A stretch of DNA of 64,000 bases from Rhodococcus sp. B7740 (lineage in GTDB: Bacteria > Actinomycetota > Actinomycetes > Mycobacteriales > Mycobacteriaceae): the NCBI RefSeq assembly GCF_000954115.1, contig NZ_CP010797.1:3038001-3102000 (forward strand). The letters run 5' to 3'. Position numbers and translations under genes: made by a program. Under the pieces are notes generated by a model that was not told the DNA's origin, made no database searches, and saw nothing but the letters and a program-made list of their open reading frames with translations. Positions 31,898-41,297 of the stretch are shown here, one piece after another (positions within the stretch are counted from its first letter, which is position 1; every line of letters starts with the position of its first letter).

Positions 31898-33450
31898 GGT
31901 GTGTTTCCCTTCGATGATGAGTGAGACATGGTGCTGCGTACTTCGGTCTTGAGGATCTTCCCCACCTTCGAGCGGGGAAGATCGGTCCAGATCTGAATCT
32001 GTTTGGGTGCCTTGACGCTTCCGATTCGTGCCTTCACGTGGGTGATCAGATCCTCGTCGGATGCGTCACGGCCGGGTCGCAACAGGACTGCCGCGGTGAC
32101 GCGTTCGCCCCACTTGTCGTCGGGCAGTCCGACAACGGCACATTCCTTCACCGACGGATGCGACAGCAGGGCCTGTTCCACCTCGGCCGAGTAGACGTTG
32201 AACCCGCCGGTGATGATCATGTCCTTGGCACGATCGACCACGTACAGGTAGCCGTCGTCGTCCAGGTACCCGATGTCACCGGTGTGGTGCCACCCCCGAG
32301 CACCGACTTCGGCTGTGGCGTCGGGATTCTCGTGGTAGCCCTGCATCACGAGCGGACCGCGGACGACGATCTCACCACGCTCGCCGCGTTCGACCACTCC
32401 ACCGTCGTCGTTCATGATCGCCACCGTCGTCAGGGGCGTCGGCTTGCCTGCAGAACTCAGTCGTTCGGTGGCGATCGATCCGTCGCTGCGGAAGTGATCG
32501 GCCGGAGCGAGTGTTGCGATCATGTTCGGTGCCTCGGTCTGACCGAAGAGCTGTCCGAGAACCGGCCCGATGCGGGTGAGGGCCTCTTCCAGTCGAGTCG
32601 GTGACATCGGCGCGGCCCCGTACCAGAGGCAGCGCAGCGAGGACAGATCCGTGATGTCGAGATCCGGATGATCGAGAACACCGTAGATCACTGTCGGCGG
32701 CAGAAACGCGTGAGTGATCCCGTGTTTCTCTATGAGGGACAGAAACTTTCCGACGTCGGGTGCACCCATCACAACGACGTGTCCACCGAGACTGAGGATG
32801 GGAAACGTCAGTACACCCGCCGAGTGGGTGAGCGGCGCGAGAGCCAGGTACCGAGGCCGGTCCCCGAAGGGATAGCTCATGAGTGCGGTGGCCGTGGAGG
32901 TCATCATGTTCTCCTCGGTCAGCCTCACCCCCTTGGGCTTTCCCGTCGTCCCGCCGGTGCCGGCGATCATGCACAACCCGTCTGCCGGTCGTCTGTCGGC
33001 AACCGCATCGGAGCCGTGTTCGGCGAGCCATCGCTCGTACGACACTGCTCCCGGTACGTCGCCGTCCAGACAGACGAGCCATTCCAGCCGAGGTAGCTGA
33101 TCACGAATGCGTCCGACGAGCTCCGCGAAGGCTTTCTGGAAGAACAGGAATCGGCAACCGAACAGGTCGAACAGTTGCCGGTTCTCGTCGGCTTCGTTAC
33201 GTGGATTGATCGGGCACCACACTGCCCCCGCTCGCGAGATGGCGAAGACGCAGGTCAGCGCAAGTGGGTCGTTGGCGGAGAGCACCGCGACCCGGTCACC
33301 TGCCTCGATCCCGTTGTGCTGCAGAGCCGCGGCGATCGTCACCGTGTCGTCGTACACCTGGCCGTAGGTTCGGGTGGTGTCTCCGATGGTGAGACAGGGT
33401 GCGTCTCGGCCCAGTGACACACCCTTGTCGAGATAGTCGGACAGCCGCAT
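31894..33450 (-). CDS. AMP-binding acyl-CoA synthetase
   Basis: A 518-residue adenylate-forming ligase that activates a carboxylic acid as acyl-AMP and then acyl-CoA. The P-loop is GTGGTTGKPKGV near residue 170, the A5 motif LFGQTEAP is present, and YLYVVDRAKDMIITGGFNVYSAEVE and PRSKVGKILKTEVR carry the hinge and catalytic Lys. It is similar to fatty-acid/aromatic CoA ligases of the FadD group; the chain specificity is unknown. ATG 33450 begins the conserved domain. Its stop overlaps the SDR start (ATGA), and the upstream gene ends 11 bases before it. Confidence 0.88.
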   Translation of the reverse strand: MRLSDYLDKGVSLGRDAPCLTIGDTTRTYGQVYDDTVTIAAALQHNGIEAGDRVAVLSANDPLALTCVFAISRAGAVWCPINPRNEADENRQLFDLFGCRFLFFQKAFAELVGRIRDQLPRLEWLVCLDGDVPGAVSYERWLAEHGSDAVADRRPADGLCMIAGTGGTTGKPKGVRLTEENMMTSTATALMSYPFGDRPRYLALAPLTHSAGVLTFPILSLGGHVVVMGAPDVGKFLSLIEKHGITHAFLPPTVIYGVLDHPDLDITDLSSLRCLWYGAAPMSPTRLEEALTRIGPVLGQLFGQTEAPNMIATLAPADHFRSDGSIATERLSSAGKPTPLTTVAIMNDDGGVVERGERGEIVVRGPLVMQGYHENPDATAEVGARGWHHTGDIGYLDDDGYLYVVDRAKDMIITGGFNVYSAEVEQALLSHPSVKECAVVGLPDDKWGERVTAAVLLRPGRDASDEDLITHVKARIGSVKAPKQIQIWTDLPRSKVGKILKTEVRSTMSHSSSKGNTP

Positions 33451-33461
33451 CGGCCCTGTCC

Positions 33462-34586
33462 TCAGCTGTGTGCGGTGACGATGGGTTCGAGCACCAGCCC
33501 GAACGCGCGAAGCACGCCGAGCAGTTCCCGATGTCCGAATGCCTGGCAGCTGGAGGCGAATCCGACCTTCTTCGGCGGTCCCTGCAGCAGATGCGCCGCT
33601 GCGTATGCGTTGAGCAGAGCGGTCTGCTTGTAGTTGCAGTTGCCGTGGATCACGGTATGCACGCGACCGAGTGGTCCCGACGCGTAGACCGAGTCGAGTG
33701 AGGTGTTGATGCGCGGGTTCTCCCGTGGGGGCGTCTCGCTGCGCACCGACGACGACACCGTGTCGATGATCTGGTACTTCTCTGCGTCGGATTTGCCTTC
33801 CATCTGAGCCAGTGCGGCAGAGATGATCTGGGGCACTGCCAGCATCAGCGGCTTGTTGATCACGCCGCCCAGGGCCCGGGCGTTCGCTACGCGCGGATCG
33901 TTCTTGAACCACACCGGATGGGATGTCCCACCCCAGGGAAGAGCCAGGCCCAGGTCGTGTTGGCCGGGCACAACGACCTGCATGACGCCGTCGTCCGGCC
34001 ATTCGACGTACTCGTTCTGCTCCAGGTAGTAGGCCTTGGAGAACGCGGCGTTGGTGAGGATCGTGTTCGTCGACGCGACCGTCGGGTGTCCCTTCCAGAA
34101 GACCTCGATGTCGAGTGTGTCCAACCCCGGCGTCTCGAGGCAGATGTTCGCTGCGATCTCACCGATGCTGTACATCTGCGCCAAACCCGGTGTGAGTACG
34201 AGGTTTCGGGATGCGAACTCGGTGCCGTACTTGGCCTCGGCGTCGATCATCCAGTCCTGCTCACCGGTGGTGTCGGTGTAGTGCGCACCGATCTCGATGC
34301 AGGCCTGGGCAACTTCGTGCCCGTATCGCGAGAACGGTCCGACCGTGTTGAGGACGATCTCGGCACCCCGGAATGCTTCGGCGAGAGCCGCTGCGGTGTG
34401 CTCGACCTCCACGACGTCGTGTTCGACGGTCTCGATTCCGGGAACCACGTCGATGATGCCCTTGACTCGGCCTTCGTCGCGTCCGGCAGCCAGGAACGGG
34501 ATGTTGTACTCGCGCAGGTATTCACAGATCAGTCGGCCGGTGTATCCGGACGCTCCGTAGACGACGACGCGCTTGTCGGTTGGCAT
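33462..34586 (-). CDS. Saccharopine-dehydrogenase-like (DUF5938) protein
   Basis: A 374-residue protein with an N-terminal NAD(P)-binding domain of the saccharopine dehydrogenase type (RVVVYGASGYTGRLICEYL), followed by LNTVGPFSRYGHEVAQACIEIGAHYTDTTGE, the family pattern for trans-acting enoyl reductases and related oxidoreductases. The C-terminal ~180 residues are a separate domain (DUF5938-like). First gene of an operon with an acyl-CoA synthetase and an SDR and divergent from a TetR regulator, so a carboxylic-acid or lipid catabolic step is likely. ATG 34586 follows GAGAGGAC. Substrate unknown. Confidence 0.78.
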   Translation of the reverse strand: MPTDKRVVVYGASGYTGRLICEYLREYNIPFLAAGRDEGRVKGIIDVVPGIETVEHDVVEVEHTAAALAEAFRGAEIVLNTVGPFSRYGHEVAQACIEIGAHYTDTTGEQDWMIDAEAKYGTEFASRNLVLTPGLAQMYSIGEIAANICLETPGLDTLDIEVFWKGHPTVASTNTILTNAAFSKAYYLEQNEYVEWPDDGVMQVVVPGQHDLGLALPWGGTSHPVWFKNDPRVANARALGGVINKPLMLAVPQIISAALAQMEGKSDAEKYQIIDTVSSSVRSETPPRENPRINTSLDSVYASGPLGRVHTVIHGNCNYKQTALLNAYAAAHLLQGPPKKVGFASSCQAFGHRELLGVLRAFGLVLEPIVTAHS

Positions 34587-34832
34587 GAAAAGTCCTCTCG
34601 TGGTCGGCCCGTCCGCACGGCGGACCGAGATGGGTTGAGACGTCGGGCACCGGAGGGGACGTCGGGAACATCTGCCCTTCTGACGTGTGCCGTGGATCAC
34701 ACTAGGATAGAATTTGTACAGACGTCAAGGTTTTTCTGGACAACTGCCCAAGATCTGCCGGACGCCGAGGTTTCCCGATCGGACGTCGGGCATACACTGA
34801 GGTGACGACCACGCGCGGAAAGGACACGGACC

Positions 34833-35471
34833 ATGACCCAAACCGCTGATCCGCGCGCGCGTATCGAGGAGCGCGCCCGCAACAAGTTCGAGTCCAAACG
34901 AACCGAACTGGCCCAGGCGACGCTGCACACGCTGGCCGAACTGGGTTATGCCCGCACCTCACTGCGGGAGATTGCGCAGAATTCCGAGTACTCGCACGGC
35001 GTTCTGCACTACTACTTCACCGACAAACTCGACCTCATCACGCACGCCGTTCGCCAATACGAGGCCATTTGTGTCACCCGCTACGACGAGGTGGTGGCCA
35101 ACGCGGTCGACGCCACTGGCCTCTGCGCGGATTTCGAAGCGAAGTACTTCGCCACTCTGGCGGCAGACGCCGGCATCCATCGGCTCTGGTACGACCTGCG
35201 CAATCAGGCCCTGTTCGACGGCTCGTTCCGTAGCGACGTGCTCGAGATCGAAGAGCGTCGCGAGGACATGATCTGGCGCGTCGTATCTCGATACTGCGAA
35301 CTTCGCGGCACCACTCCTGCGCTCGACAAGGCCTCCGCCTACATCCTGCTCGACGGCATCTTTCAGCGCGCCCTTCTGCACCACCTGGCCGGCAATGCAG
35401 CGGAGATCGCCGCCGCGCATGTGCAGCTGCGTGCTGCGTTCGCGTTACTGGATTGCCCGACGCCTCAGTAG
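34833..35471 (+). CDS. TetR-family regulator of the divergent acyl-CoA synthetase operon
   Basis: A 212-residue TetR protein. The HTH is in residues ~38-70 (ARTSLREIAQNSEYSHGVLHYYFTDKLDLI), and the C-terminal domain ends with a helix-rich dimer interface. It is divergent from the saccharopine-dehydrogenase-like operon across a 246-bp intergenic region that includes an AT-rich stretch near 34705-34735 where the operon promoter probably lies; no clear palindrome is visible there. It probably controls that operon. ATG 34833 follows GGAAAGGAC. Confidence 0.83.
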   Translation: MTQTADPRARIEERARNKFESKRTELAQATLHTLAELGYARTSLREIAQNSEYSHGVLHYYFTDKLDLITHAVRQYEAICVTRYDEVVANAVDATGLCADFEAKYFATLAADAGIHRLWYDLRNQALFDGSFRSDVLEIEERREDMIWRVVSRYCELRGTTPALDKASAYILLDGIFQRALLHHLAGNAAEIAAAHVQLRAAFALLDCPTPQ

Positions 35472-36673
35472 CTTCCCGGTCGAGTGCCCGTGTAGATGCC
35501 GGGAACCCGAAAGCGAAGGGGCGCTTCGTCGTATTCCTCCAGTGCGTGTGCGGTCCACCCGACGATGCGGGCGAAGGCGAACACCGTTTCCGGCGTATCC
35601 GCCCTGAGCCCGTAGGCGAGCGTGAATGTGGCGAGAGCGAAGTCCGAGTTCGGAAAGGTATCGAATCTGTTGCTCACCTCTTCGATGACGACGTCCGCGG
35701 CAGCGACCACTGTGGGGTCCGCACCGTGGGCAGGGTCCCGAAGCAATCGCAACAGTTCCTCGGCGCGTGGGTCTCGGTCGGTGTAAATGACGTGTCCGAA
35801 GCCGGGAACCCGCTCTCCCGACCTCAAATGTGTTGCGAGAGCGCCTATCGGATCGTCGATCGCTGACGACATGAATCGAATGACGGGGTCTGCAGCGGAA
35901 CCGTGCAGGGGGCCGTCGATGCACCCCAGTCCTGCGGCGACAACCGAGTACAGATTGGCCCGGGTGCTCGCTGCCACCCGAACTCCGAGCGTCGACGCGG
36001 CCAGGCCGTGATCGGACATCAGGACGAGCGCGGCCTGCAGCACCGTCAACCCGTTCGGATCGGTCTCATCGGACGTGATTGCGTCCCAGAGCGATTCGGC
36101 GATCGGCAGGTCCGCGGAACCACGACCGAGGGCTGCTGCGACCGTCACCAGCAGCTGCTCTGCCTCGCGGACAACGGATGTGGATCCGGTGTCGAATCGC
36201 ATCGGTCGGTAGGTGGAGGCGATATCGACGGCGATACGGATCCGATCGATGGACCGGCAATTCGGTGCCATCAGACCCAGCGCGTCTCGGCATCGTTGCA
36301 CCACAACGGGATCGGCGACGAATCGCGTTGCGTCCAGTAACTCACCCGTCCACACGAAATGTGCGACCGACTCGAAAGTGCGTGAGCTGAGTTCGACCGC
36401 GTCACGCCCCCGGTAGTACAGATGCCCGTCGTCGATCAGGGTGATCCGAGTCCGAATTCGTTCCACGGCACCGATGTCGGTGCGCCGAGCCGTGTCGCGT
36501 CCCGCGAGGGCTTCGACCTCGTCTACGTCGAACACGCTCCCCCGCACTCCGGGAAGCCGAGTGCTGGTCAACAGACCGCGGCTGACGTAGGCGTACACCG
36601 TTTCCGGCTTGACGCCCAGCCGTGCGGCGGCCTGCGCGGTGGTGAGCATGTTCCGACCGTCGGCGTGCGTCAT
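35465..36673 (-). CDS. Citrate synthase family protein with N-terminal HTH
   Basis: A 402-residue protein. Residues ~8-60 form a MerR/excisionase-type winged HTH (LTTAQAAARLGVKPETVYAYVSRGLLTSTRLPG). The remainder is a citrate synthase domain with the catalytic His in GPLHGSAADP, His in PGFGHVIYTDRDPRA and Asp in NSDFALATFTLAYG. Such fusions occur in actinobacteria next to a plain citrate/2-methylcitrate synthase, as here, and may be regulators that sense acyl-CoA, or enzymes. ATG 36673 is preferred because it leads directly into the HTH; 36709 would add 12 residues. Divergent from the next gene. Confidence 0.82.
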   Translation of the reverse strand: MTHADGRNMLTTAQAAARLGVKPETVYAYVSRGLLTSTRLPGVRGSVFDVDEVEALAGRDTARRTDIGAVERIRTRITLIDDGHLYYRGRDAVELSSRTFESVAHFVWTGELLDATRFVADPVVVQRCRDALGLMAPNCRSIDRIRIAVDIASTYRPMRFDTGSTSVVREAEQLLVTVAAALGRGSADLPIAESLWDAITSDETDPNGLTVLQAALVLMSDHGLAASTLGVRVAASTRANLYSVVAAGLGCIDGPLHGSAADPVIRFMSSAIDDPIGALATHLRSGERVPGFGHVIYTDRDPRAEELLRLLRDPAHGADPTVVAAADVVIEEVSNRFDTFPNSDFALATFTLAYGLRADTPETVFAFARIVGWTAHALEEYDEAPLRFRVPGIYTGTRPGSY

Positions 36674-36690
36674 GGCCGCCTTTCGTATTG

Positions 36691-36720
36691 ACTTGATCAA
36701 CATTGACAAAAATCAACATT
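36691..36720. promoter_or_regulatory. Operator-like repeats between the two citrate synthase genes
   Basis: ATCAACATT occurs twice (36696-36704 and 36712-36720), 16 bases apart, and the first copy overlaps the palindrome TTGATCAA (36693-36700). A TTGA-N6-TCAA inverted repeat (36703-36716) lies between. The short intergenic region (36674-36762) contains both divergent promoters, so this is the probable site for the HTH-citrate synthase protein. Confidence 0.5.
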
Positions 36721-36762
36721 AGCGCGGATCGTAGGGGTTGACCAGCGCAAAGGAGTGCAGCC

Positions 36763-37908
36763 ATGACCGTTCTCGACGCCCCACGTGGGCTCCACAACGT
36801 CGTCGTCACCACCACATCGATCGGAGATGTACGAGGCGACGAGGGTTTCTATCACTACCGCCAGTACTCGGCGATCGACATCGCGCTACATATGACGTTC
36901 GAGGATGCATGGTTCCTCATGGTCGAGGGCCGGCTGCCGAGCGACCCCGAACGCGCCGAGTTCCTGCGTACGGTGGCACCACTGCGCGTGCTGCCGACGG
37001 ACGTCGCCGCAGCCGTGAAGACGGTGGCATTGTCGGGTCCCGAGCAACCACTCTTCGCGTTGCGGACGGTGTTGTCGGGAATGGCAGGTGCTGTGCCGCT
37101 GTACGAGTCGTCGGAATCGGACAAGCGAACGACGGCGCTGCGGCTGTGCGCAATGACGCCGACCATTCTGGCTGCGGTACACAGGATTAGGACCGGCCAG
37201 GATCCCATCGAGCCGCGCGATGATCTGACGACGGCGCAGAACTGGTTGTTCATGATCACCGGGCAGGTGCCCAAGAACGACCACGCCCGAGCGATCGACC
37301 GATACCTCACCGCCACGATCGATCACGGATTCAACGCGTCGACCTTCACCGCGCGAGTCGTGGCGTCGACGGGGTCGGACATCGCGTCCGCAGTGTGCGC
37401 CGCGATCGGTGCCTTCGCTGGCCCATTGCACGGAGGTGCCCCGGATCGCGCCCTCGACGGGCTGGACGAGATTGCCGACATCGATTCCGCGGACGCCTGG
37501 GCGCGAGCGAAAATTACTGCAGGCGAGCGCATCATGGGCTTCGGTCATCCGGTGTATCGAACCGACGACCCCCGATCGGTGATGCTTCGCGATACGGCTC
37601 AGGAGTTGGGCGGCGACCTGATCGACAAGGCCGTGCAGGTCGAGAAGGTCATCACGGCTGCACTCGCCGACCTGAAGCCGGATCGCAAGCTGTACGCCAA
37701 TGTGGAGTACTACGCCGGCGTCGTCATGGAGCTGTGCGGAATACCGCGTTCCATGTTCACCCCTACGTTCGCATGCAGTCGCATGGTGGGGTGGTGCGCC
37801 AATATCGTCGAGCAGTCGCACGACAGCAAGATCATTCGCCCGATCGCCCGCTACGACGGTCCAGCGCCTTCGGCAGTGGTGCGAAAAAGTGCCGCCCAGG
37901 GCACTTAG
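36763..37908 (+). CDS. Citrate/2-methylcitrate synthase
   Basis: A 381-residue citrate synthase condensing acetyl-CoA or propionyl-CoA with oxaloacetate. Catalytic residues are in GPLHGGAPDR, MGFGHPVYRTDDPRS and NVEYYAGVVM; Glu replaces Asp at the last position, as in several 2-methylcitrate synthases. It lacks the regulatory N-terminal extension of the main TCA enzyme. Divergent from the HTH fusion. The usual prpB/prpD genes are not adjacent, so whether it acts in propionate metabolism is open. Confidence 0.88.
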   Translation: MTVLDAPRGLHNVVVTTTSIGDVRGDEGFYHYRQYSAIDIALHMTFEDAWFLMVEGRLPSDPERAEFLRTVAPLRVLPTDVAAAVKTVALSGPEQPLFALRTVLSGMAGAVPLYESSESDKRTTALRLCAMTPTILAAVHRIRTGQDPIEPRDDLTTAQNWLFMITGQVPKNDHARAIDRYLTATIDHGFNASTFTARVVASTGSDIASAVCAAIGAFAGPLHGGAPDRALDGLDEIADIDSADAWARAKITAGERIMGFGHPVYRTDDPRSVMLRDTAQELGGDLIDKAVQVEKVITAALADLKPDRKLYANVEYYAGVVMELCGIPRSMFTPTFACSRMVGWCANIVEQSHDSKIIRPIARYDGPAPSAVVRKSAAQGT

Positions 37909-37963
37909 GCACGCCACTGGAGCGGAGCCGCACACCGCCTACAACTCGCAGGCAAGTGACCAG

Positions 37964-38465
37964 GTGGCCGACGGGTGTTGCCGCGACGTGTACCAGTGGG
38001 ATGCCCGCCAGGACTGTGGCGTCAGGCAGATTCTCGATCGCGTTGCAGACAAATGGTCTCTTATGGTCGCGCTGTTGGACGAGCAAACTTTTCGATTCGG
38101 CGATCTCCGACGAGAGCTGACGGAATCAGCACTTACATGTTGACCGTGCTCTGGGCAACCTCGAGCGCGACGGCTTGATCGATCGGCGCATGTACCTCGA
38201 AATTCCTCCGCGCGTCGAATACCGACTCTCGGACCTGGGCCGAACGTTGCTGGGAACAATCCAAGCTCTCGTCGAATGGACCGAACACAATCAGCAACGA
38301 ATTGCCCGCGCTCGGGCCGTATTCGACGACGCGTCAGCAGTGACTCCGTCTCAGGCTCGAGTCGGGTCGACGCGCAACGAGAACGGCGGCACCGCCGACA
38401 CCAGCAATCAGCGTGTAAGCGATCAGGAACTCGTGCGCGATCGCGAGCGACAACACCGCTCCTGA
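37964..38465 (+). pseudogene. HxlR-family regulator broken by two single-base frameshifts
   Basis: Three frames together encode a standard HxlR winged-HTH protein. The first runs from GTG 37964 (DCGVRQILDRVADKWSLMVALL, FRFGDLRREL). At about 38122 one base is missing, after which GISTYMLT continues in the next frame. At about 38145 another base is missing, after which RALGNLERDGLIDRRMYLEIPPRVEYRLSDLGRTLL continues in the third frame. Both breaks are in the recognition-helix region, so no functional protein can be made unless the sequence has errors. The 3' end overlaps the convergent MFS gene. Confidence 0.78.
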
Positions 38466-39689
38466 GACCGCGATCAAGATCGATTGGTTCATCGACTCCG
38501 AGATCTGTAGACCGGAACTGTTGGCACCGTATTCGGCCTCCGTCGACTTCGCCAGAACAGTGGCGGTGATTCGCGGGTACGCCAGCCCCATTCCTGTCCC
38601 CATGACAATGCATGCGACCACCAGAGCAGGTACCGGTATCGCTCCGGCGATGAACAACCACGCGCCGACAGGACCGACGAACACCAGCACTACTGCTCTC
38701 GGTACCAGAGCGGAACCACCACCGCCGGCGCTTCTACCCTGCAGCCAGGCTCCGGCAATCCATCCGATCGCTCCGAGGGCAACGATCAGGCCGGACGAAC
38801 TGGGACTGTAACCGAGCTGGCGCTGGAGGTAGAGAGGCAGATAGATGTCCGTTGCCGCAACGGTCGCACCCAGCAATCCACGCAGCACGGTCGCGCGAGG
38901 AATGCCAGGTCGAAACCTGAACGTGCCCTGGGGAAGAAGGCGTGTTGCCGACAACCCGATCAACGAAACGGCGCACGAGCTGCCCAGGACAAGAATGGGA
39001 ACTTTCTGCTGACCGGCGAGGTGCAGCGCGAGCACGCCCGCCGCTGCAACCATCGACCATATTCCTCGACTTCCGAATACTGCTGTGCCGTTACGTAACT
39101 GGACCGAACCACGGACCGCGACAAGCAGTATCGTCAAGGACACCCCGGATCCGACGAAAGCCAGCGCGAACACCGTTCGCCAACCGACGAACTCGACGAG
39201 TACACCGGCGAGCAGCGGTCCCGAAATTCCGGGTAGAAGCCACGCAGCCGTCAACAGCCCGAAGGTTCGAGAATGCAGCTCGGCTGGGATGCACTGTGCA
39301 ATGACTACGTACAAGACCACAGAGTTGATTCCGCCGCCGAACCCCTGCAGCAGCCGACCTGCCACGAAGAGCTCGATCGTGGGTGCCACCACACAGAGCG
39401 CAATCCCGACGAGAAAGGCAGTACCGCCCACTGCCATCGGGACCCTGACACCGCGTCGGTCGGCCCAATTTCCCCCAATTGTCATCCCCACCAGAGCTGC
39501 GGTCAGTGTCGAGGCATACGCAAGCGAATACCAGCGATCGGCATCGAAGTCATCGACGATCACGGGCAGAGCAGTCGTGATTGCGAACGACTCGAACGCA
39601 ATGAACGTCATCGTTCCCAGCAGGCCGATGATCAGCGGCCGATGTTCTCTCGACAGCGGGCTCGAAGGACGGTCCACCCAGTCGGTCAT
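38334..39689 (-). CDS. MFS transporter (DHA2-like drug exporter)
   Basis: A 451-residue transporter with 12-14 hydrophobic helices. The loop 2-3 signature GNWADRRGVRVPMAVG and motif C-like WLLPGISGPLLAGVLVEFVGWR near residue 150 are typical of drug:H+ antiporters. It ends a SoxR-linked operon (thiol oxidoreductase, quinone reductase, transporter), with start overlapping the quinone reductase stop (TGATG), so export of redox-active compounds is the likely role. Its 3' end overlaps the broken HxlR gene. Confidence 0.85.
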   Translation of the reverse strand: MTDWVDRPSSPLSREHRPLIIGLLGTMTFIAFESFAITTALPVIVDDFDADRWYSLAYASTLTAALVGMTIGGNWADRRGVRVPMAVGGTAFLVGIALCVVAPTIELFVAGRLLQGFGGGINSVVLYVVIAQCIPAELHSRTFGLLTAAWLLPGISGPLLAGVLVEFVGWRTVFALAFVGSGVSLTILLVAVRGSVQLRNGTAVFGSRGIWSMVAAAGVLALHLAGQQKVPILVLGSSCAVSLIGLSATRLLPQGTFRFRPGIPRATVLRGLLGATVAATDIYLPLYLQRQLGYSPSSSGLIVALGAIGWIAGAWLQGRSAGGGGSALVPRAVVLVFVGPVGAWLFIAGAIPVPALVVACIVMGTGMGLAYPRITATVLAKSTEAEYGANSSGLQISESMNQSILIAVSGAVLSLAIAHEFLIAYTLIAGVGGAAVLVARRPDSSLRRSHC

Positions 39690-40621
39690 CAGCTTCCTTC
39701 ATCGACGAGCAACACGACCTTGCCGCGCCCGTGTCCGGTCTCGACGTCACGATGCGCCTGGCCGGTCTCCTCGAGCAAGTACGCGGCCCTGACTGTGACG
39801 CGCAACTGTCCGGTTGCGCACAGATCGACGAGTTCGCGCAGACGGTCGGCCGATCGATCGCTCGAAATCCATTGGCAATTCAGCTCTTTTGCCAGTGCCA
39901 TGTCGACGATTGTTCCGATGCGGGAACGGTCGGACGTCAGATCGACTGCGGTGCGCAGGTTCTCATGCCCGGCCGCGTCGAGCACCACATCGACTCCTTC
40001 CGGAGCCGCTGCCACGATTCGTTCGATCTGGCCCTCACCGTAAGTCACTGCAACAGCGCCCATCTGCTTCAGATACGGGTGATTGTCTCGACTCGCCGTA
40101 CCGATCACCCGCAGGCCTCGATGAAGCGCCAACTGAACCGCCATCGAACCCACCCCACCCGCTGCCCCATGGACCAGCAAAGTTTCACCTGCCCGCGCGC
40201 CCAACCGTTCCAGGGCGGTGTGGGCCGTCTGACCCGACGCGGACAGCGACCCCGCCGTGCGCCAGGAAACTTTAGAGGGCTTGGCTACAATCTGGTCGGT
40301 CGGAACGCTCACGTTCTCCGCGTAGCAGCCGAGAACTCGATATCCCAGAACGTCGTCACCGACCGCGAACTGGTGGACATCCGCACCGAGCGCCTCGACG
40401 GTTCCCGCAAATTCGTTGCCGAGAATCTGCGGAAACTCGATCTTCGCGCCCGGCGGTACCCACCCTTCCCGAATCGCCGCATCGGTCAGTTGCACACCGG
40501 CCACTCGAATCTTGACCAGCACCTCTCCCGGATTCGGAGTCGGACGGGCCAGCGTTCGGGTCTTCAGCACCGATGCGGGTCCGTGTTCGTCGATCGCAAC
40601 GGCGCGCATCGTGTTGATCAT
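39689..40621 (-). CDS. NADPH:quinone oxidoreductase (zinc-independent MDR)
   Basis: A 310-residue quinone-oxidoreductase-type MDR protein that reduces quinones or enones with NADPH. The cofactor motif VHGAAGGVGSMAVQLA is near residue 150, and no zinc ligands are present. The N-terminal GroES-like domain has LGNEFAGTVEALG. It is translationally coupled to the upstream DsbA-family gene (ATGA) and the downstream transporter (TGATG). Location beside soxR suggests detoxification of redox-cycling quinones. Confidence 0.86.
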   Translation of the reverse strand: MINTMRAVAIDEHGPASVLKTRTLARPTPNPGEVLVKIRVAGVQLTDAAIREGWVPPGAKIEFPQILGNEFAGTVEALGADVHQFAVGDDVLGYRVLGCYAENVSVPTDQIVAKPSKVSWRTAGSLSASGQTAHTALERLGARAGETLLVHGAAGGVGSMAVQLALHRGLRVIGTASRDNHPYLKQMGAVAVTYGEGQIERIVAAAPEGVDVVLDAAGHENLRTAVDLTSDRSRIGTIVDMALAKELNCQWISSDRSADRLRELVDLCATGQLRVTVRAAYLLEETGQAHRDVETGHGRGKVVLLVDEGS

Positions 40622-41250
40622 CGGCCGACCGCCGGGCGACCTTCGACCCGATCGAGACCGACGCTCGGATCACCAGTGATTCTCACCGAGTCGGCAAGAA
40701 CAGTCGGAATCGAGCTGATGCCGAGCGCGGCCGCGTCGCGTATATCGTCGTCGACGGCGGCCGAGTACTCGTCGGTCTCTACAAGCATCGTGATGTCGCC
40801 GCCCGCCAGGCCCACCTGTTCGCCGACCGAGCGGAGCACCGTCCAATCCGCGATATCGTCGTTGAACTCGAAGTGCCTCGAATACAGGGCATCCCACGCG
40901 TCGAATCTGTTCAACTCTCGATCCGCCACCAGCTTCAGCAGTCGGTGCGCATTGCGCGAGTCGACTACCAACGCGGTGTCGATGTTGATGGTGAGCGATT
41001 CCGATGTACCGCCCGCCACGATCGTCCCGCTGTGAGCTACCCACCGCTCTTCGTCGAAGCCCCACGAGGACAGCGCCGCTTCCCGAACGGTGATGCCGGC
41101 GCGAGTTGGACCGGCCGGTTCGAGCAGAAAGCTCCTGTACTCGACCCGCGTGCCGGATTCGAGACGACCCAGTGCCCGCCCCAGTTGTCGATGTCCAATC
41201 CAGCACCATGGGCACCGAAGGTCCGCCCAATTCGTGATCGTTATAGCCAA
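40618..41250 (-). CDS. DsbA/FrnE-family thiol oxidoreductase
   Basis: A 210-residue thioredoxin-fold protein of the FrnE/2-hydroxychromene-2-carboxylate isomerase group, with the active site RCPWCWIGHRQL at residue ~13 and a helical insertion. The Cys-Pro-Trp-Cys motif supports disulfide exchange. It starts at TTG 41250, preceded by AGGAGAG; the longer ATG reading (41307) would run into the SoxR box. It is the first gene of the operon with a quinone reductase and transporter, divergent from soxR. Confidence 0.8.
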   Translation of the reverse strand: MAITITNWADLRCPWCWIGHRQLGRALGRLESGTRVEYRSFLLEPAGPTRAGITVREAALSSWGFDEERWVAHSGTIVAGGTSESLTINIDTALVVDSRNAHRLLKLVADRELNRFDAWDALYSRHFEFNDDIADWTVLRSVGEQVGLAGGDITMLVETDEYSAAVDDDIRDAAALGISSIPTVLADSVRITGDPSVGLDRVEGRPAVGR

Positions 41251-41297
41251 TTGTCTCTCCTGACCTCGCCGAAGACTGCGATGTACAGTGCACTTCA

